Positions 36,566-46,917 of a DNA stretch of 64,000 nt are shown in pieces. Positions within the stretch are counted from its first letter, which is position 1. Each line of letters starts with the position of its first letter. The notes below the pieces were generated by a model that had not been told where the DNA came from, searched no databases, and saw nothing but the letters and a program-made list of their open reading frames with translations. The DNA comes from Erysipelotrichaceae bacterium. Its GTDB lineage: Bacteria > Bacillota_I > Bacilli_A > Erysipelotrichales > Erysipelotrichaceae. The position numbers were made by a program, and so were the translations under genes. The stretch lies in NCBI GenBank assembly GCA_022772735.1, contig JALEZD010000008.1:185224-249223 (forward strand), written 5' to 3'.

Positions 36566-36675
36566 TTAATTTTCCTCCATGTATATGCATTTATTATATC
36601 ACAATTAGATATAATACATATAATATTCTAGCATAAATTAGCTTAATTTACTATCTTACAATTGACATTGTGAAA

Positions 36676-37614
36676 TTAATAACTTATTTCAATTTCTTTA
36701 TTTAATAAATTTATAATATCTTTTATTTGTTTTTTTGTAATATTTTTTATACCACTGGCATTTTTATGACCACCACCATTGTATATTTCTGCAATCTTAT
36801 TTACAGCAATACATTTTGATCTTAAAGAACCATCATATAGTGATTGATTATTATCTATTTTTTCAGTAAAAATACACCAAGCTTCAAGTTCATATATATT
36901 ACCTATTTCATATATAAACCCTCTTATATCCCCTGCTTTTAATTGACTCTTTTCAATTTCATTTGCAGCAAATATTATATAACCGACTTTACCATCAATT
37001 TTTAGTTTTGATCTTAATTTTGATTTGAATTTAAATATTTCAAGAGAATCATTAAATAATTCTTGATTGATTAAAGGTATATTTATACCAAGAGCCACTA
37101 ATTTACTAGCAATAACAAGTGTATTTTCAGTTGTATTATTTGTTTTAAAAGAAAGTGTATCAGTTAATATTCCTCTATAAAGCATTATTGCAGTTTTTTC
37201 ACTAATAACAAAATTTTCTGAAAACATCATTGTTCCTAGTAATTCACAAGTTGCTGCAAATTTTATATCAACAATATTTATATCGCCAAATTCATTAATG
37301 TTTGGGTGATGATCAATTTTTATAATTTTTTTAGATAATTTATATCTTTTATCATCAATTCGTTCTTCATTAGCTGTATCTAGCACAATAGCAAGAGAAT
37401 CTCTTATAAAATCATCATTAACAATATCACTTTTAGGGAAAAGTTGTTTGCTATATGTTTCAAATCCACATACTTTAACAATTTTATCTTTAAAATTATC
37501 TTCAATCCAATATTTTAAAGCAAATTGACTTCCTAATGCATCACAATCTGGATTTTCATGTCTAAATATGCATATATAATTATAATCTTTAATTAATTCA
37601 GAAAGTTTATTCAT
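36676..37614 (-). CDS. nrnA: DHH-family oligoribonuclease/phosphatase NrnA-like
   Basis: A 312-aa DHH-DHHA1 phosphoesterase. Metal ligands are visible in FRHENPDCDALGSQ, VLDTAN, and KIDHHPN (the DHH motif); the DHHA1 domain ends with YNGGGHKNASGI. Bacillus NrnA degrades short RNAs (nanoRNA) and pAp, and some relatives cleave c-di-AMP intermediates; which holds here cannot be told. Its start codon overlaps the ackA stop by 1 nt, so the two are coupled. Confidence 0.92.
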   Translation of the reverse strand: MNKLSELIKDYNYICIFRHENPDCDALGSQFALKYWIEDNFKDKIVKVCGFETYSKQLFPKSDIVNDDFIRDSLAIVLDTANEERIDDKRYKLSKKIIKIDHHPNINEFGDINIVDIKFAATCELLGTMMFSENFVISEKTAIMLYRGILTDTLSFKTNNTTENTLVIASKLVALGINIPLINQELFNDSLEIFKFKSKLRSKLKIDGKVGYIIFAANEIEKSQLKAGDIRGFIYEIGNIYELEAWCIFTEKIDNNQSLYDGSLRSKCIAVNKIAEIYNGGGHKNASGIKNITKKQIKDIINLLNKEIEISY

Positions 37615-38810
37615 TATTTATTCAACAATCTATAAGTATCTCTAGCAATCACTAATTCTTCTAATGTAGGAACAATATAAATTTGTGTTTTTGAATCATC
37701 AAAGCTAATTTTAACTTCTTTTCCACGAATTTTAGAGTTTAATTCATAATCAACTGATAATCCCATACCTTCTTGTAATCCTTTTAAAATCATTTCTCTA
37801 AGAGTAGCATCGTTTTCTCCTACTCCTGCAGTAAATGCAAGTGCATCCACTTTTCCTAATTGCATATAGTATCCACCAATTAAATTAACACATCTATTTA
37901 CATATAATTTTTGTGTAAGAATTGCTCTTTCGTTACCATTTTTTGCAGCATCTTCAATATCTCTTGCATCACTTGAAATTCCTGAAACACCAAGCATTCC
38001 TGATTTTTTATTTAAATATACATCCATTTCTTTTGGAGTACAGTTTAATTGTTCCATCATGTGATATACAACAGTTGGATCAATATCTCCACATCTAGTA
38101 CCCATCATAATTCCACCAAGAGGAGATAGTCCCATTGATGTATTAACACATTTTCCACCTTTTACAGCAGTAATAGATGCACCATTTCCTAAATGACAAG
38201 TAATAACATTTATATCTTCTGGATTTTTATTCATTAATTCAGCAAGTCTTTTTGAAATATATTGATGTGATGTACCATGAGCACCATATCTTCTTATTTT
38301 ATGATCTGTATACCATTCATATGGTACAGGGAATAAATAAGACTCCTCAGTCATTGTTTGATGAAATGCAGTATCAAATACAAAAACATGTCCAATCTTT
38401 GGTAGTGCTTCTTTAAATGCTTCATAACATACCAAATGTGCTGGGTTATGTAAAGGAGCAAGTGGAGACAATTCATCTACCTTTTTAACAACATCTTCAT
38501 CTGCAACAACAGATTCACTATAGTAAGAACCACCTTGAACGATTCTATGTCCAGCACCTTGAATTTCATCAAGATTACTTACAACTTTATGTTCAATAAG
38601 TGCTTCTAACAATAAATCAACTGCTTTTTTATGATTTTCAATTGGTAATTCTTGAGAGAATTTTTCACCGTTAACTTTAATTGTAAAAACTCCCATTTTT
38701 TGTCCAATGCGTTCTGCAATACCTGAAGTTAATACTTCTTCACTAGGCATATTGAAAAGTTGAAATTTTAATGATGATGAACCAGAATTCACTGAAATAA
38801 TTTTACTCAT
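37614..38810 (-). CDS. ackA: Acetate kinase
   Basis: A 398-aa kinase that makes ATP from acetyl phosphate, the last step of acetate fermentation. Motifs are VNSGSSSLKFQLF at the N-terminus, VFDTAFHQTM, GAHGTSHQYIS, and CHLGNGASITA. ATG 38810 is chosen since GAGGA sits upstream and the family begins MSKIISVNSGSS; the longer frame would run into ylxM. It overlaps ylxM by 8 nt. No phosphotransacetylase gene is seen nearby. It lies in the smc-ftsY-ylxM-ackA-nrnA operon, an uncommon setting for ackA. Confidence 0.97.
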   Translation of the reverse strand: MSKIISVNSGSSSLKFQLFNMPSEEVLTSGIAERIGQKMGVFTIKVNGEKFSQELPIENHKKAVDLLLEALIEHKVVSNLDEIQGAGHRIVQGGSYYSESVVADEDVVKKVDELSPLAPLHNPAHLVCYEAFKEALPKIGHVFVFDTAFHQTMTEESYLFPVPYEWYTDHKIRRYGAHGTSHQYISKRLAELMNKNPEDINVITCHLGNGASITAVKGGKCVNTSMGLSPLGGIMMGTRCGDIDPTVVYHMMEQLNCTPKEMDVYLNKKSGMLGVSGISSDARDIEDAAKNGNERAILTQKLYVNRCVNLIGGYYMQLGKVDALAFTAGVGENDATLREMILKGLQEGMGLSVDYELNSKIRGKEVKISFDDSKTQIYIVPTLEELVIARDTYRLLNK

Positions 38811-39135
38811 AATTTTCCTCCTTAATCTCAGTTTCAATTAGTTTGTCAATTAGACAATTAATATCTTTTAAATCAAATTTCTTTATTTCACTATAAATTT
38901 TACTTCTTTCTAAGTAACTTTTATAGCAATTTAATTTTTTTTCATAATTTAATAATATTTGTTCACTTCTTTTTATAGTATCAAAGACTGCATTTCTACT
39001 AATATTTTCAATTTCCGAGATTTCTGATAATGAACAATCTTCATTAAAATATAATTTGCATATAGATAGTTGTTTACTAGTAAGTAATATTCCATAGAAA
39101 TCTAGTAAATTGCTGATAAGAATCTTATTTTGCAT
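38803..39135 (-). CDS. ylxM: YlxM-like putative SRP-associated HTH protein
   Basis: A 110-aa UPF0122 protein with a sigma-70-region-4-like helix-turn-helix: LLTSKQLSICKLYFNEDCSLSEISEI followed by SRNAVFDTIKRSE. Relatives are usually encoded beside ffh and stimulate the SRP GTPase cycle. Here it follows ftsY, overlapping it by 11 nt, and ffh is not adjacent. ATG 39135 (MQNKILISNLLDFYG) matches the family start; the longer frame would reach deep into ftsY. Its own end overlaps ackA. Confidence 0.88.
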   Translation of the reverse strand: MQNKILISNLLDFYGILLTSKQLSICKLYFNEDCSLSEISEIENISRNAVFDTIKRSEQILLNYEKKLNCYKSYLERSKIYSEIKKFDLKDINCLIDKLIETEIKEENYE

Positions 39136-40096
39136 TTTTAAGTCCCATAGAAATACTATACAAATACGACTCAAGATCAAATGGTTTTAAATCATCCATT
39201 TTTTCTCCAAGTCCAATAAAGTAGACTGGAATTTTCAGCTTATGTTTTATTGCAATTACAATTCCACCTTTTGCAGTACCATCCATTTTGGTTAAAATAA
39301 TTCCTGTTAGATTTGTTGCTTCATCAAAAATTAAAGCTTGTGAAAGTCCATTTTGACCAGTAGTACCATCTAAAACAAGCCAAACGTTGTGTGGAGCATT
39401 TTCAATTTCTCTACCAATTACTTTATGCATTTTAGCAAGTTCATTCATTAAGCTAATTTTATTTTGTAATCTGCCTGCTGTATCACACAATAATATATCA
39501 ATATCATTTTCTTTAGCATATCTACATCCATCAACTAACACAGAACTTGGATCACTATTTTCTTTTCCTTTAACACAATGAACATCAAGTTTTTTTGCCC
39601 AAGCATCTAATTGCTCAATGGCACCAGCTCTAAATGTGTCTGCAGCTACAACTGCAACTTTTTTATTTTGATTTTTATAATATTTAATTAGTTTTGCGAT
39701 TGATGTTGTTTTACCACTGCCATTAACCCCAACAATCAAAATAACAGTTGTACCATTGCTATTGTATACTATCTCTTTATTTTCAGTTTCATTATATATT
39801 TCTCCCATTGTTTCAATGACAAAATTCATAGCCCAATCAAATGAAATTACAGGGTAATCCTTTGCTAAAGTTTTAAGCCTTTCACAAATTAAATCTGCAG
39901 TTTCAATTCCAACATCGCTTTCTAATAAAACAATAGTTAACTCTTCTAAAAACTCATCATTTACGCCTTTATACTTATATGATAATTTATCAAGTTTTCC
40001 ACCAAATGTTTCTTGTGTTTTTTTAAAACCACTTAAATATACAGCATGATATTCTTTTTTTCTAAATTTTTCCTTTAATTTATCTAAAAAACCCAT
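39125..40096 (-). CDS. ftsY: Signal recognition particle receptor FtsY
   Basis: A 323-aa SRP GTPase at the membrane that receives ribosome-nascent chain complexes from Ffh. It has almost no acidic A domain: the N domain starts within 40 residues. G motifs are GVNGSGKTTSIAKL (G1), DTFRAGAIEQLDAW, DTAGRLQNK (G3), TKMDGTAKGG (G4) and GLGEKMDDLKPFD. It abuts smc directly (start one base from the smc stop), the usual Bacilli order smc-ftsY. Confidence 0.97.
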   Translation of the reverse strand: MGFLDKLKEKFRKKEYHAVYLSGFKKTQETFGGKLDKLSYKYKGVNDEFLEELTIVLLESDVGIETADLICERLKTLAKDYPVISFDWAMNFVIETMGEIYNETENKEIVYNSNGTTVILIVGVNGSGKTTSIAKLIKYYKNQNKKVAVVAADTFRAGAIEQLDAWAKKLDVHCVKGKENSDPSSVLVDGCRYAKENDIDILLCDTAGRLQNKISLMNELAKMHKVIGREIENAPHNVWLVLDGTTGQNGLSQALIFDEATNLTGIILTKMDGTAKGGIVIAIKHKLKIPVYFIGLGEKMDDLKPFDLESYLYSISMGLKNAK

Positions 40097-43024
40097 TTAT
40101 TTCGCCTCACTTTCAGGTGACATTTCAAGCGCAGTAGTAAGTTCAACTTTGAGCATCTGAGACACACCCTGTTTTTGCATTGTTACACCATATAAGACAT
40201 TACACTGTTGCATAGTTCCTGGTCTATGTGTAACTACTATAAATTGTGTTTTATCTGTAAAATTATTTAAATACTTTGCAAATCTTTCAACATTTCCCTG
40301 GTCTAAAGCTGCTTCAACCTCATCAAAAATAACTAGTGGCACAGATTTAACTTTGAGTATTGCAAATAATACACATATTGCGATTAAACTTTTTTCACCA
40401 CCAGATAATAGTCTAATATTTTGTATTGATTTACCAGGAGGCTGAACATCAATATCAATACCTGTATTTAAAATGTCATTTACATCTTCAAGAACAACTC
40501 TTGCTTTACCACCACCAAATAAATTTCTAAATATTTCATTAAACTCATTATTTATTAAATCAAATGTTTCTTTAAATTGCTTTGTCATTGTTGAATCCAT
40601 TTCATCAATAGCCTTTAAAAGTTTATTAGAGCTGTCTTTAAGTTCTTCAACTTGCTTTAAAGTAAATTCATATCTTGTATTAATCTCTTCAAATTCTTCA
40701 GGAGCATTCATATTAATATTACCAAGACTATCAATCTCACTTCTTAATTTCAAAACCTCTTCTTTAGCATTATCAATTTGTATATCACTTATTTTTGATT
40801 TAGCAAATTCAAATGTCATTTGATATTCACTAGATAATCTTTCAATATTAGTAGTAAGTCTGACTTCTTGTTTTGCTTTATCAATTTTTATATTATTTAA
40901 CTTGTTTACAAATTCTAAATTTGATTTTCTTAGTTGTCTAATTTGTTGTTCTTTTCTTTCTGTTTCTTGTGAAGTTTTAAGTCTTAAATCTCTTTTATTT
41001 CTAATGCTATTAGTTATTTCATCTCTTTGAGAATACGCGCTATTTAAACTTATAATAACATCATTAACTACACTGTTTTCTGTATCTAAATTTTCAGGAT
41101 TTAATTGTTCTAAATCGTTTTTTAACCTTTCATATTTAGCTCTTTTTGCGTCAACAACTGACTCTAACTGTGCTAATGAAATGCGATTTTCAGTTAATGA
41201 ATTTTCAATTATTCCTCTATTTTTTTGCGATTCATTAAGTTTATTTAAAGAAATTTTAACTCTTGCTTCTTGACTTTCAATTTTATTAATTATATCTTTT
41301 AATTCTTTTTCAACAGTTATTAATGATGTACTATTTTTAATCTTACCACCAGTTATTGAACCACCTTTATGTATAACTTCACCATCTAATGTTACAATCT
41401 TGTAAATATATTTTAAAATTGCAGACAATTCATTTCCATTTTCCAAAGTATCTACTACAAGAACATTATTTAATAATGATTTTTTTACAATATCAAACTT
41501 TTCTTCGTTATCAATAAAATCACTTGCTTTACCAAGAAAGCCCTTAAAATTTTGGCAGATTATTTCATGTTCTCTATTGACAAATTTTTCAGATAAAACG
41601 TTCAATGGTAAAAAAGTTGCTCTTCCACTTTGGTTTTTCTTAAGAAAATTTATTGCATTTCTTGCAGAATATTCATCTGTAGTAATAATGTTATACATAG
41701 CACCACCAATTGCTACAGAAATGGCTTCCTCATAACCATTTTTAGGTTTTAAAACTTGTGCAACAACGCCTAAAACACCATTTAATGAATTTTTATTTTC
41801 AATAATTGATTTTACTCCAAATTGATTGTTAAAAGGTTCTTTAATTGTATTCTCTAAAACCTCTTTTCTATTTTGAAGTTTTCTTAAAATATTATTGTTT
41901 GTTTCATATTCTTGTCTATAATCACTAATATCTAATGCTGTATTAGATAGTTTAGTGCTTAATAATTTTATTTCAGTAGTTATACTATCATATCTTGATT
42001 TTCTATCATCAAATTCAGCTTTTGCCTCATTTAATAAATTTTGCAATTCATAAATTTTTTGGTTGTTATCACCAACTTCAATAGCATACTTTCTTTTTTC
42101 ATCAATTTCTATTTTTCTAGTTTCAAGAATTTGAATTTCGTTAACTGTTTTAAGCATTTTATCTTGAAGAGCATTTATTTCATTATCTAAAGTATATAAA
42201 TCTTTTTTAGATTCTTGAATATTTGTTTCCATTACATTTATACTAGTTTGTTCAATTGTCACTTGAGTTTCTATATCAAAAATTTCTTTATCTGCATCTA
42301 CAATAGATTGTTTTACACTTTCTATTTCAGACACTAAAACATTAATTTCTATTTCTTCAAGTCTTTGTTTTTTTTCTCTGTATATTTCAGCTTTTTTTGC
42401 TTGTTTTTTTAGTGGAGATACTTGTTTTTCTAATTCATTAACAATATCTTGAATTCTATCTAAATTCTCTTTTGTTCTTTCTAATTTAGCTAAAGTTTCT
42501 ATTTTCCTTTTTTTATATTTTGCAACACCAGCAGCTTCCTCAAATATAGGTCTTCTATCTATTGGTTTGCTTTCAGCAAATTGAGTAATATTACCTTGTG
42601 AAATCATGCTTAAAGAGTCTTTTCCAAGACCACTATCTAAAATTAAATCAACAACATCTTTCAATCTAACTCTATTTCTGTTAATTAAATATTCAGCTTC
42701 TTTGTTTCTATATAATCTTCTTGTGATTTCAATCTCTTCAAGTTCAGAATTTAATGATTTATTAGAATTATCAAAAATTAATGTAACCTCTGCCATATTA
42801 ACCTTTGATCTATCAGCACTTCCATTAAAAATGACATCTTCCATACTTGAACCACGAAGATTTTTTACAGATTGTTCACCTAGAACCCATCTAATTGCAT
42901 CAGTAATATTACTTTTTCCACAACCATTTGGACCAACAACTCCAGTAACTGAATTATCAAAATTTATAACAACTCGTTCAGCAAAGGATTTAAATCCCTG
43001 CATTTCGATTCTTTTAAGAAACAT
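40097..43024 (-). CDS. smc: Chromosome partition protein Smc (short form)
   Basis: A 975-aa condensin subunit. The N-terminal Walker A is GPNGCGKSNITDAIRW, then LRGSSMEDVIFNGS and QGNITQFAESKPIDRR; a central hinge contains GVLGVVAQVLKPKNGYEEAI; the C-terminal head has the signature LLSGGEKSLIAI and Walker B VPLVIFDEVEAALDQGN. Both heads and hinge are complete, but the protein is about 200 residues shorter than the ~1190-aa Bacillus protein, so the coiled-coil arms must be shorter, as in mycoplasmas. AGGAGGC precedes the start. A TATAAT on the minus strand at 43053-43048 is a possible -10. Confidence 0.97.
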   Translation of the reverse strand: MFLKRIEMQGFKSFAERVVINFDNSVTGVVGPNGCGKSNITDAIRWVLGEQSVKNLRGSSMEDVIFNGSADRSKVNMAEVTLIFDNSNKSLNSELEEIEITRRLYRNKEAEYLINRNRVRLKDVVDLILDSGLGKDSLSMISQGNITQFAESKPIDRRPIFEEAAGVAKYKKRKIETLAKLERTKENLDRIQDIVNELEKQVSPLKKQAKKAEIYREKKQRLEEIEINVLVSEIESVKQSIVDADKEIFDIETQVTIEQTSINVMETNIQESKKDLYTLDNEINALQDKMLKTVNEIQILETRKIEIDEKRKYAIEVGDNNQKIYELQNLLNEAKAEFDDRKSRYDSITTEIKLLSTKLSNTALDISDYRQEYETNNNILRKLQNRKEVLENTIKEPFNNQFGVKSIIENKNSLNGVLGVVAQVLKPKNGYEEAISVAIGGAMYNIITTDEYSARNAINFLKKNQSGRATFLPLNVLSEKFVNREHEIICQNFKGFLGKASDFIDNEEKFDIVKKSLLNNVLVVDTLENGNELSAILKYIYKIVTLDGEVIHKGGSITGGKIKNSTSLITVEKELKDIINKIESQEARVKISLNKLNESQKNRGIIENSLTENRISLAQLESVVDAKRAKYERLKNDLEQLNPENLDTENSVVNDVIISLNSAYSQRDEITNSIRNKRDLRLKTSQETERKEQQIRQLRKSNLEFVNKLNNIKIDKAKQEVRLTTNIERLSSEYQMTFEFAKSKISDIQIDNAKEEVLKLRSEIDSLGNINMNAPEEFEEINTRYEFTLKQVEELKDSSNKLLKAIDEMDSTMTKQFKETFDLINNEFNEIFRNLFGGGKARVVLEDVNDILNTGIDIDVQPPGKSIQNIRLLSGGEKSLIAICVLFAILKVKSVPLVIFDEVEAALDQGNVERFAKYLNNFTDKTQFIVVTHRPGTMQQCNVLYGVTMQKQGVSQMLKVELTTALEMSPESEAK

Positions 43025-43054
43025 ATTAGCCTCCTAACACCTACAGTATTATAA

Positions 43055-43081
43055 CAAAAAAAGCCTTTATATAAAAGGCTA
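43055..43081 (-). terminator. Terminator of mscL
   Basis: On the minus strand AGCCTTT (43080-43074) pairs with AAAGGCT (43068-43062) around a short loop, followed by seven Ts. The smc -10 box begins 2 nt beyond it. Confidence 0.9.
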
Positions 43082-43087
43082 TTAGTA

Positions 43088-43486
43088 TTACTTATTTTTT
43101 AATATTTCAATAATTTCTTTAAGTGCTTTAGTTTCATCACTTTCTACAGGCGCACTAACTGGAGCAGGTTCTTCTTTTTTCTTTAAAGAATTTAAACCTT
43201 TAACAATTAAAAATACACAGAATGCAATGATTAAAAAGTTCATTAAAACTTGTATAAAATTTCCATAGTTTAAATAAACTGAATTTTCACCTTTATCAAC
43301 TAATAATAGTTTTAAATGTGTAAAATCAGGACTACCAGAAATCGCTGCAATAATTGGCATTAAAATATCATTTACAAGTGATGTTACAATACTTCCAAAT
43401 GCACCACCAATAATTACACCGATAGCTAAATCAACAACATTTCCCCTCATCGCAAATTCTTTAAACTCTTTAGCAAATTTTTTCAT
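43088..43486 (-). CDS. mscL: Large-conductance mechanosensitive channel
   Basis: A 132-aa inner-membrane channel that opens on osmotic downshock. The N-terminal amphipathic helix [20 protein letters not shown] leads into TM1 ([19 protein letters not shown]), a periplasmic loop, TM2 ([16 protein letters not shown]), and a charged C-terminal helix. Length is typical. AAGGAGG precedes the start. It is the last gene of the minus-strand run beginning at ireB, 1 nt after the U32 gene's stop. Confidence 0.97.
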   Translation of the reverse strand: MKKFAKEFKEFAMRGNVVDLAIGVIIGGAFGSIVTSLVNDILMPIIAAISGSPDFTHLKLLLVDKGENSVYLNYGNFIQVLMNFLIIAFCVFLIVKGLNSLKKKEEPAPVSAPVESDETKALKEIIEILKNK

Positions 43487-43487
43487 T

Positions 43488-45704
43488 TTATATCCTCCTT
43501 ATTTGCTTTAATGCATTGTCTTCATAGATAAATCTATAAAAAACATTTGATGTTAATACTTCCCCTTCATATTTAAAACAATCATTTTCTATAATATGTG
43601 TAAATCCTTTTGAATCTTGAATTAAAGGGAATTTTTGTTTTTTATCATTCTCTAATGAAAATGAATGTGATAAATCAATCATTCCAGGTTTTTTAGAAAC
43701 TCCTTTATATGCCACTTTTTGTTTTGTAATCATTAAGTCTCTTTTGCCATATATAAATGTTGCAGTATTTGGATAGAAATTGAATCTTTTATAAAAGGCT
43801 TCTTCTATCATTTTAATTTTTACACTATCCAATTCCAATGAATAAATAACCAAATCACAGTTATTTTCTAATAAAAATGCAAGTGCATAACTATTTGTAA
43901 CATTTAAATTGTAACCAGCAATAAACGATTTATTTAAACAGTTAAGTACTCCAAGTTCTGATGCAATAATATATTCTCTATCTATAATAGTAGAATTTTC
44001 ATTTACAACATTACTCAGGTAATTAACTTTCATACTATAGTTTAGCACATTTAAATCATTTGAAAACAATTTAATATTTTTATTTTTCAACTGTTCAAAT
44101 TGCTTAATAGAATTTATTTCAGAAAGAATAAAACTTGTTTTTTTATTTTCAATATTTTCAAGAATATATTCTTGTTTGTTAATCCTATTATATTTATTAA
44201 TTTTTTTAATATTTAATTGTTCAATTGCTTTTCTTCTTAAATCATTAATTAATTTAATTGGAATAAAAACATTCTCTATATCTACACTTAATTTATCAAT
44301 GAAATAAGGAGTATCTTTTAATTTATCAATTTGTTGGAATATTGAATTATAATTGGCGGATGCTGTTTTTGCCTGTTCAAGAACTTCATCACTCACAACC
44401 TCAATAGAATGTGTATTTTCAATTACATATATTTTTAATGGATTATTAACTTTTGCGCTTACATGTATTTTTAAAGGTATCCTTTTATGAAAAATATTAT
44501 TTTCTAAACGAATTTTTTCATTTAAAATCGAATCTGTCGTAAGAACAACTTTATCATTAATATTTACTTTTTCACGTTTTTCAATAGATATTATATTACC
44601 TTTAAAACCCTTATTAACAAGTTTACCTTTAAAATAAATTTTGTTTAAAATAAGTCCATGATCATCAAAATCACTTAAAATCCTTATACCATCACCTTGA
44701 TTAATATCTTTATCTAGTTTAATATCAATATATTTCTTATTAAAATTTACAACTTTTCCAATAGGTAAACCTATGTGATTTGGTCTTTCAGGATTCATAA
44801 ATTTATCATCATTTTGTTTAAATGTTTTACCTGATGTGAAACCTCTATTAAACATAAGTTTTAATTGATTTAATTCTTCATCAGTTAATTTAAATTTTTC
44901 ATTATTATAATATGCATCGATTGCTTTTCTAAATATTTTTACAGTTAAACCTACGTACTCGCTTCTTTTCATTCTCCCTTCAATTTTTAAACTTGAAACA
45001 TTCAAATCTAATAATTTATTTATATCATCTAACATGTTTAAATCTTTTGGGCTCAATAAATATTTAAAAGTTTCAATATATTCACTATTTGTTTCATCAA
45101 ACAATTTATAAGGCAATCTACAGTGTTGAGCACAAACTCCTCTGTTACCACTTCTACCCTGCAATATACTAGACATAAGACACTGTCCACTATATGACAT
45201 ACATAAAGCACCATATGAGAAAATTTCTACATCTATACCTGTCGATACTACATCTTTTATAATTTCTAAAGGGGTTTCCCTTGCTAAAACAACTCTATTA
45301 GCACCTTTAGACTTCATAAATAATGCAGCCTCTTTATTATGAATGTGCATTTGTGTAGAGCAATGTATTTCAAAATCTGGATAATGTTTTCTTATTAAAG
45401 TAAAAAGTCCTAAATCTTGAACAATAATTGCATCAACATTTATTTTGTATAAAAAATCTACTTCATCCATTGCTTTTTTAAGTTCATTTTCATATAAAAG
45501 TGTGTTCATAGTTACATAAACACACACATTTCTAATATGGCAAAAATTAACTGCTTCAATTAAATTTTCATGATTAAAGTTATTAGCAAAAGCTCTTGCT
45601 CCAAATGCTAAGCCTCCAAGATATATTGCATCTGCACCATTATTTACAGCAGCAATTAAAGCTTCCATATTACCTGCAGGAGCTAACAGTTCTACTTTTT
45701 TCAT
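43488..45704 (-). CDS. U32-family RNA hydroxylation protein, RlhA-like
   Basis: A 738-aa protein of the former peptidase U32 family. The N-terminal TIM-barrel begins [20 protein letters not shown] and carries the conserved Cys set in [17 protein letters not shown] and [13 protein letters not shown], likely ligands of an Fe-S cluster. About residues 380-500 look like the DUF3656 insert. Relatives RlhA and TrhP add hydroxyl groups to 23S rRNA C2501 or tRNA U34 using prephenate-dependent chemistry; the long form with DUF3656 favours an RlhA-like role, which is inference. The older label is collagenase-like protease. It follows sdaA by 2 nt. Confidence 0.88.
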   Translation of the reverse strand: MKKVELLAPAGNMEALIAAVNNGADAIYLGGLAFGARAFANNFNHENLIEAVNFCHIRNVCVYVTMNTLLYENELKKAMDEVDFLYKINVDAIIVQDLGLFTLIRKHYPDFEIHCSTQMHIHNKEAALFMKSKGANRVVLARETPLEIIKDVVSTGIDVEIFSYGALCMSYSGQCLMSSILQGRSGNRGVCAQHCRLPYKLFDETNSEYIETFKYLLSPKDLNMLDDINKLLDLNVSSLKIEGRMKRSEYVGLTVKIFRKAIDAYYNNEKFKLTDEELNQLKLMFNRGFTSGKTFKQNDDKFMNPERPNHIGLPIGKVVNFNKKYIDIKLDKDINQGDGIRILSDFDDHGLILNKIYFKGKLVNKGFKGNIISIEKREKVNINDKVVLTTDSILNEKIRLENNIFHKRIPLKIHVSAKVNNPLKIYVIENTHSIEVVSDEVLEQAKTASANYNSIFQQIDKLKDTPYFIDKLSVDIENVFIPIKLINDLRRKAIEQLNIKKINKYNRINKQEYILENIENKKTSFILSEINSIKQFEQLKNKNIKLFSNDLNVLNYSMKVNYLSNVVNENSTIIDREYIIASELGVLNCLNKSFIAGYNLNVTNSYALAFLLENNCDLVIYSLELDSVKIKMIEEAFYKRFNFYPNTATFIYGKRDLMITKQKVAYKGVSKKPGMIDLSHSFSLENDKKQKFPLIQDSKGFTHIIENDCFKYEGEVLTSNVFYRFIYEDNALKQIRRI

Positions 45705-45706
45705 AT

Positions 45707-46915
45707 TTAGTCCTCTATAGGATATTCTCTTGCTAAGCCGCCAAGAGAAGTTTCTCTTAATTCAATTGCCATCTTTTTACCAGTATAATCCATCGTTTGA
45801 ACAACCATATCAAACGATATTAAGTTTTCTTTAACTTTTGACATATATTTTGCAAGAGTAACAGCTTCAAAAGCTCTCCTTGCTCCCATAGCATTTCTTT
45901 CAATACAAGGAATTATTACATATCCTCCCACAGGATCACATGTTAAACCTAAATTATGCTCAATACTACATTCAGCAGCATATTCAATTTGATTTAAATT
46001 TAAATCATTTATATATGCTAGAGCACTTGCAGCCATTGCACAAGCAGATCCGATTTCCGCTTGACAACCTCCCATTGCACCAGATATTGAAGCATTTCTT
46101 TTTATTATATTCCCAAAGATACCTCCAATAATGAGCGCATCAATTAATTTTTCTTTAGATACTTTCATATCATAATAACAATAAGAAATTACAGATGCCA
46201 TTACACCACAGGCACCTAATGTTGGTGCAGTTACTACCTGTCTTCTACAAGCATTTTCTTCATTTGCTGCATAAGCATAAGAAAAAATTCTTAATTCTTT
46301 TTTATCAGAAGAAGACTCAATCTCTTCACTTTGTGTATACAAAGATTTTGCACATCTAATAATATTTAATTTACCAGGCAAAACACCTTCAGTTGTTATT
46401 CCGTTTTTTACACAGGCTGTCATTGCATCTAGTATATCAGAAATATATTCTCTTAAATCAGGCTCATGAATTAATGCATAATCCAATAAAGTTATATTTT
46501 CTTTTGTCAATCTTTCTTTTATTTCATTAAAATTTTTTTCAAAATATATTTGATCATTGTAATTTAATTTTATTTCCTTTATATCTATTGAACCACCCCC
46601 AATAGAAAAAACAGTCCATTTTGCAACTTCATTATCAAATTCATCATATCCATATATATAAAATCCATTGGGAAAACTTTCATTCCAATCTAGTTTAAAT
46701 TCAACATCAACTTTGGCAAAAGAAAGTGTTTCTTTAATTATTGTATCAGTCCAATGCCCTTTTCCAGTTAAAGATAATGAACCATATAATTCAATATAAT
46801 ATCTATTTAATTTACCATGCTCTTTTATAAAAAGTTTACATGCTCTTTCACATGCTAAAGTATGTGAGCTACTTGGACCAGCACCTATTTTGTATATTTC
46901 TTTTATTGATTGCAT
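45707..46915 (-). CDS. sdaA: L-serine ammonia-lyase, single-chain Fe-S type
   Basis: A 402-aa enzyme that converts L-serine to pyruvate and ammonia. The beta-type domain is N-terminal (YKIGAGPSSSHTLACERACK, the signature GPSSSHT) and the alpha-type domain with the [4Fe-4S] Cys is C-terminal: APTLGACGVMAS, GCQAEIGSACAMA, GLTCDPVGGYV. Bacillus splits these into two genes; here they are one chain. It sits between holA and the U32 gene with gaps of 2 nt each, not near other amino-acid genes. Serine breakdown would feed pyruvate to acetate and H2. Confidence 0.95.
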   Translation of the reverse strand: MQSIKEIYKIGAGPSSSHTLACERACKLFIKEHGKLNRYYIELYGSLSLTGKGHWTDTIIKETLSFAKVDVEFKLDWNESFPNGFYIYGYDEFDNEVAKWTVFSIGGGSIDIKEIKLNYNDQIYFEKNFNEIKERLTKENITLLDYALIHEPDLREYISDILDAMTACVKNGITTEGVLPGKLNIIRCAKSLYTQSEEIESSSDKKELRIFSYAYAANEENACRRQVVTAPTLGACGVMASVISYCYYDMKVSKEKLIDALIIGGIFGNIIKRNASISGAMGGCQAEIGSACAMAASALAYINDLNLNQIEYAAECSIEHNLGLTCDPVGGYVIIPCIERNAMGARRAFEAVTLAKYMSKVKENLISFDMVVQTMDYTGKKMAIELRETSLGGLAREYPIED

Positions 46916-46917
46916 AT

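Noticed and set aside
36655..36675. ACAAT/ATTGT inverted repeat after nrnA as terminator
   Set aside because: Only 5 bp of stem and no T tract on either strand.
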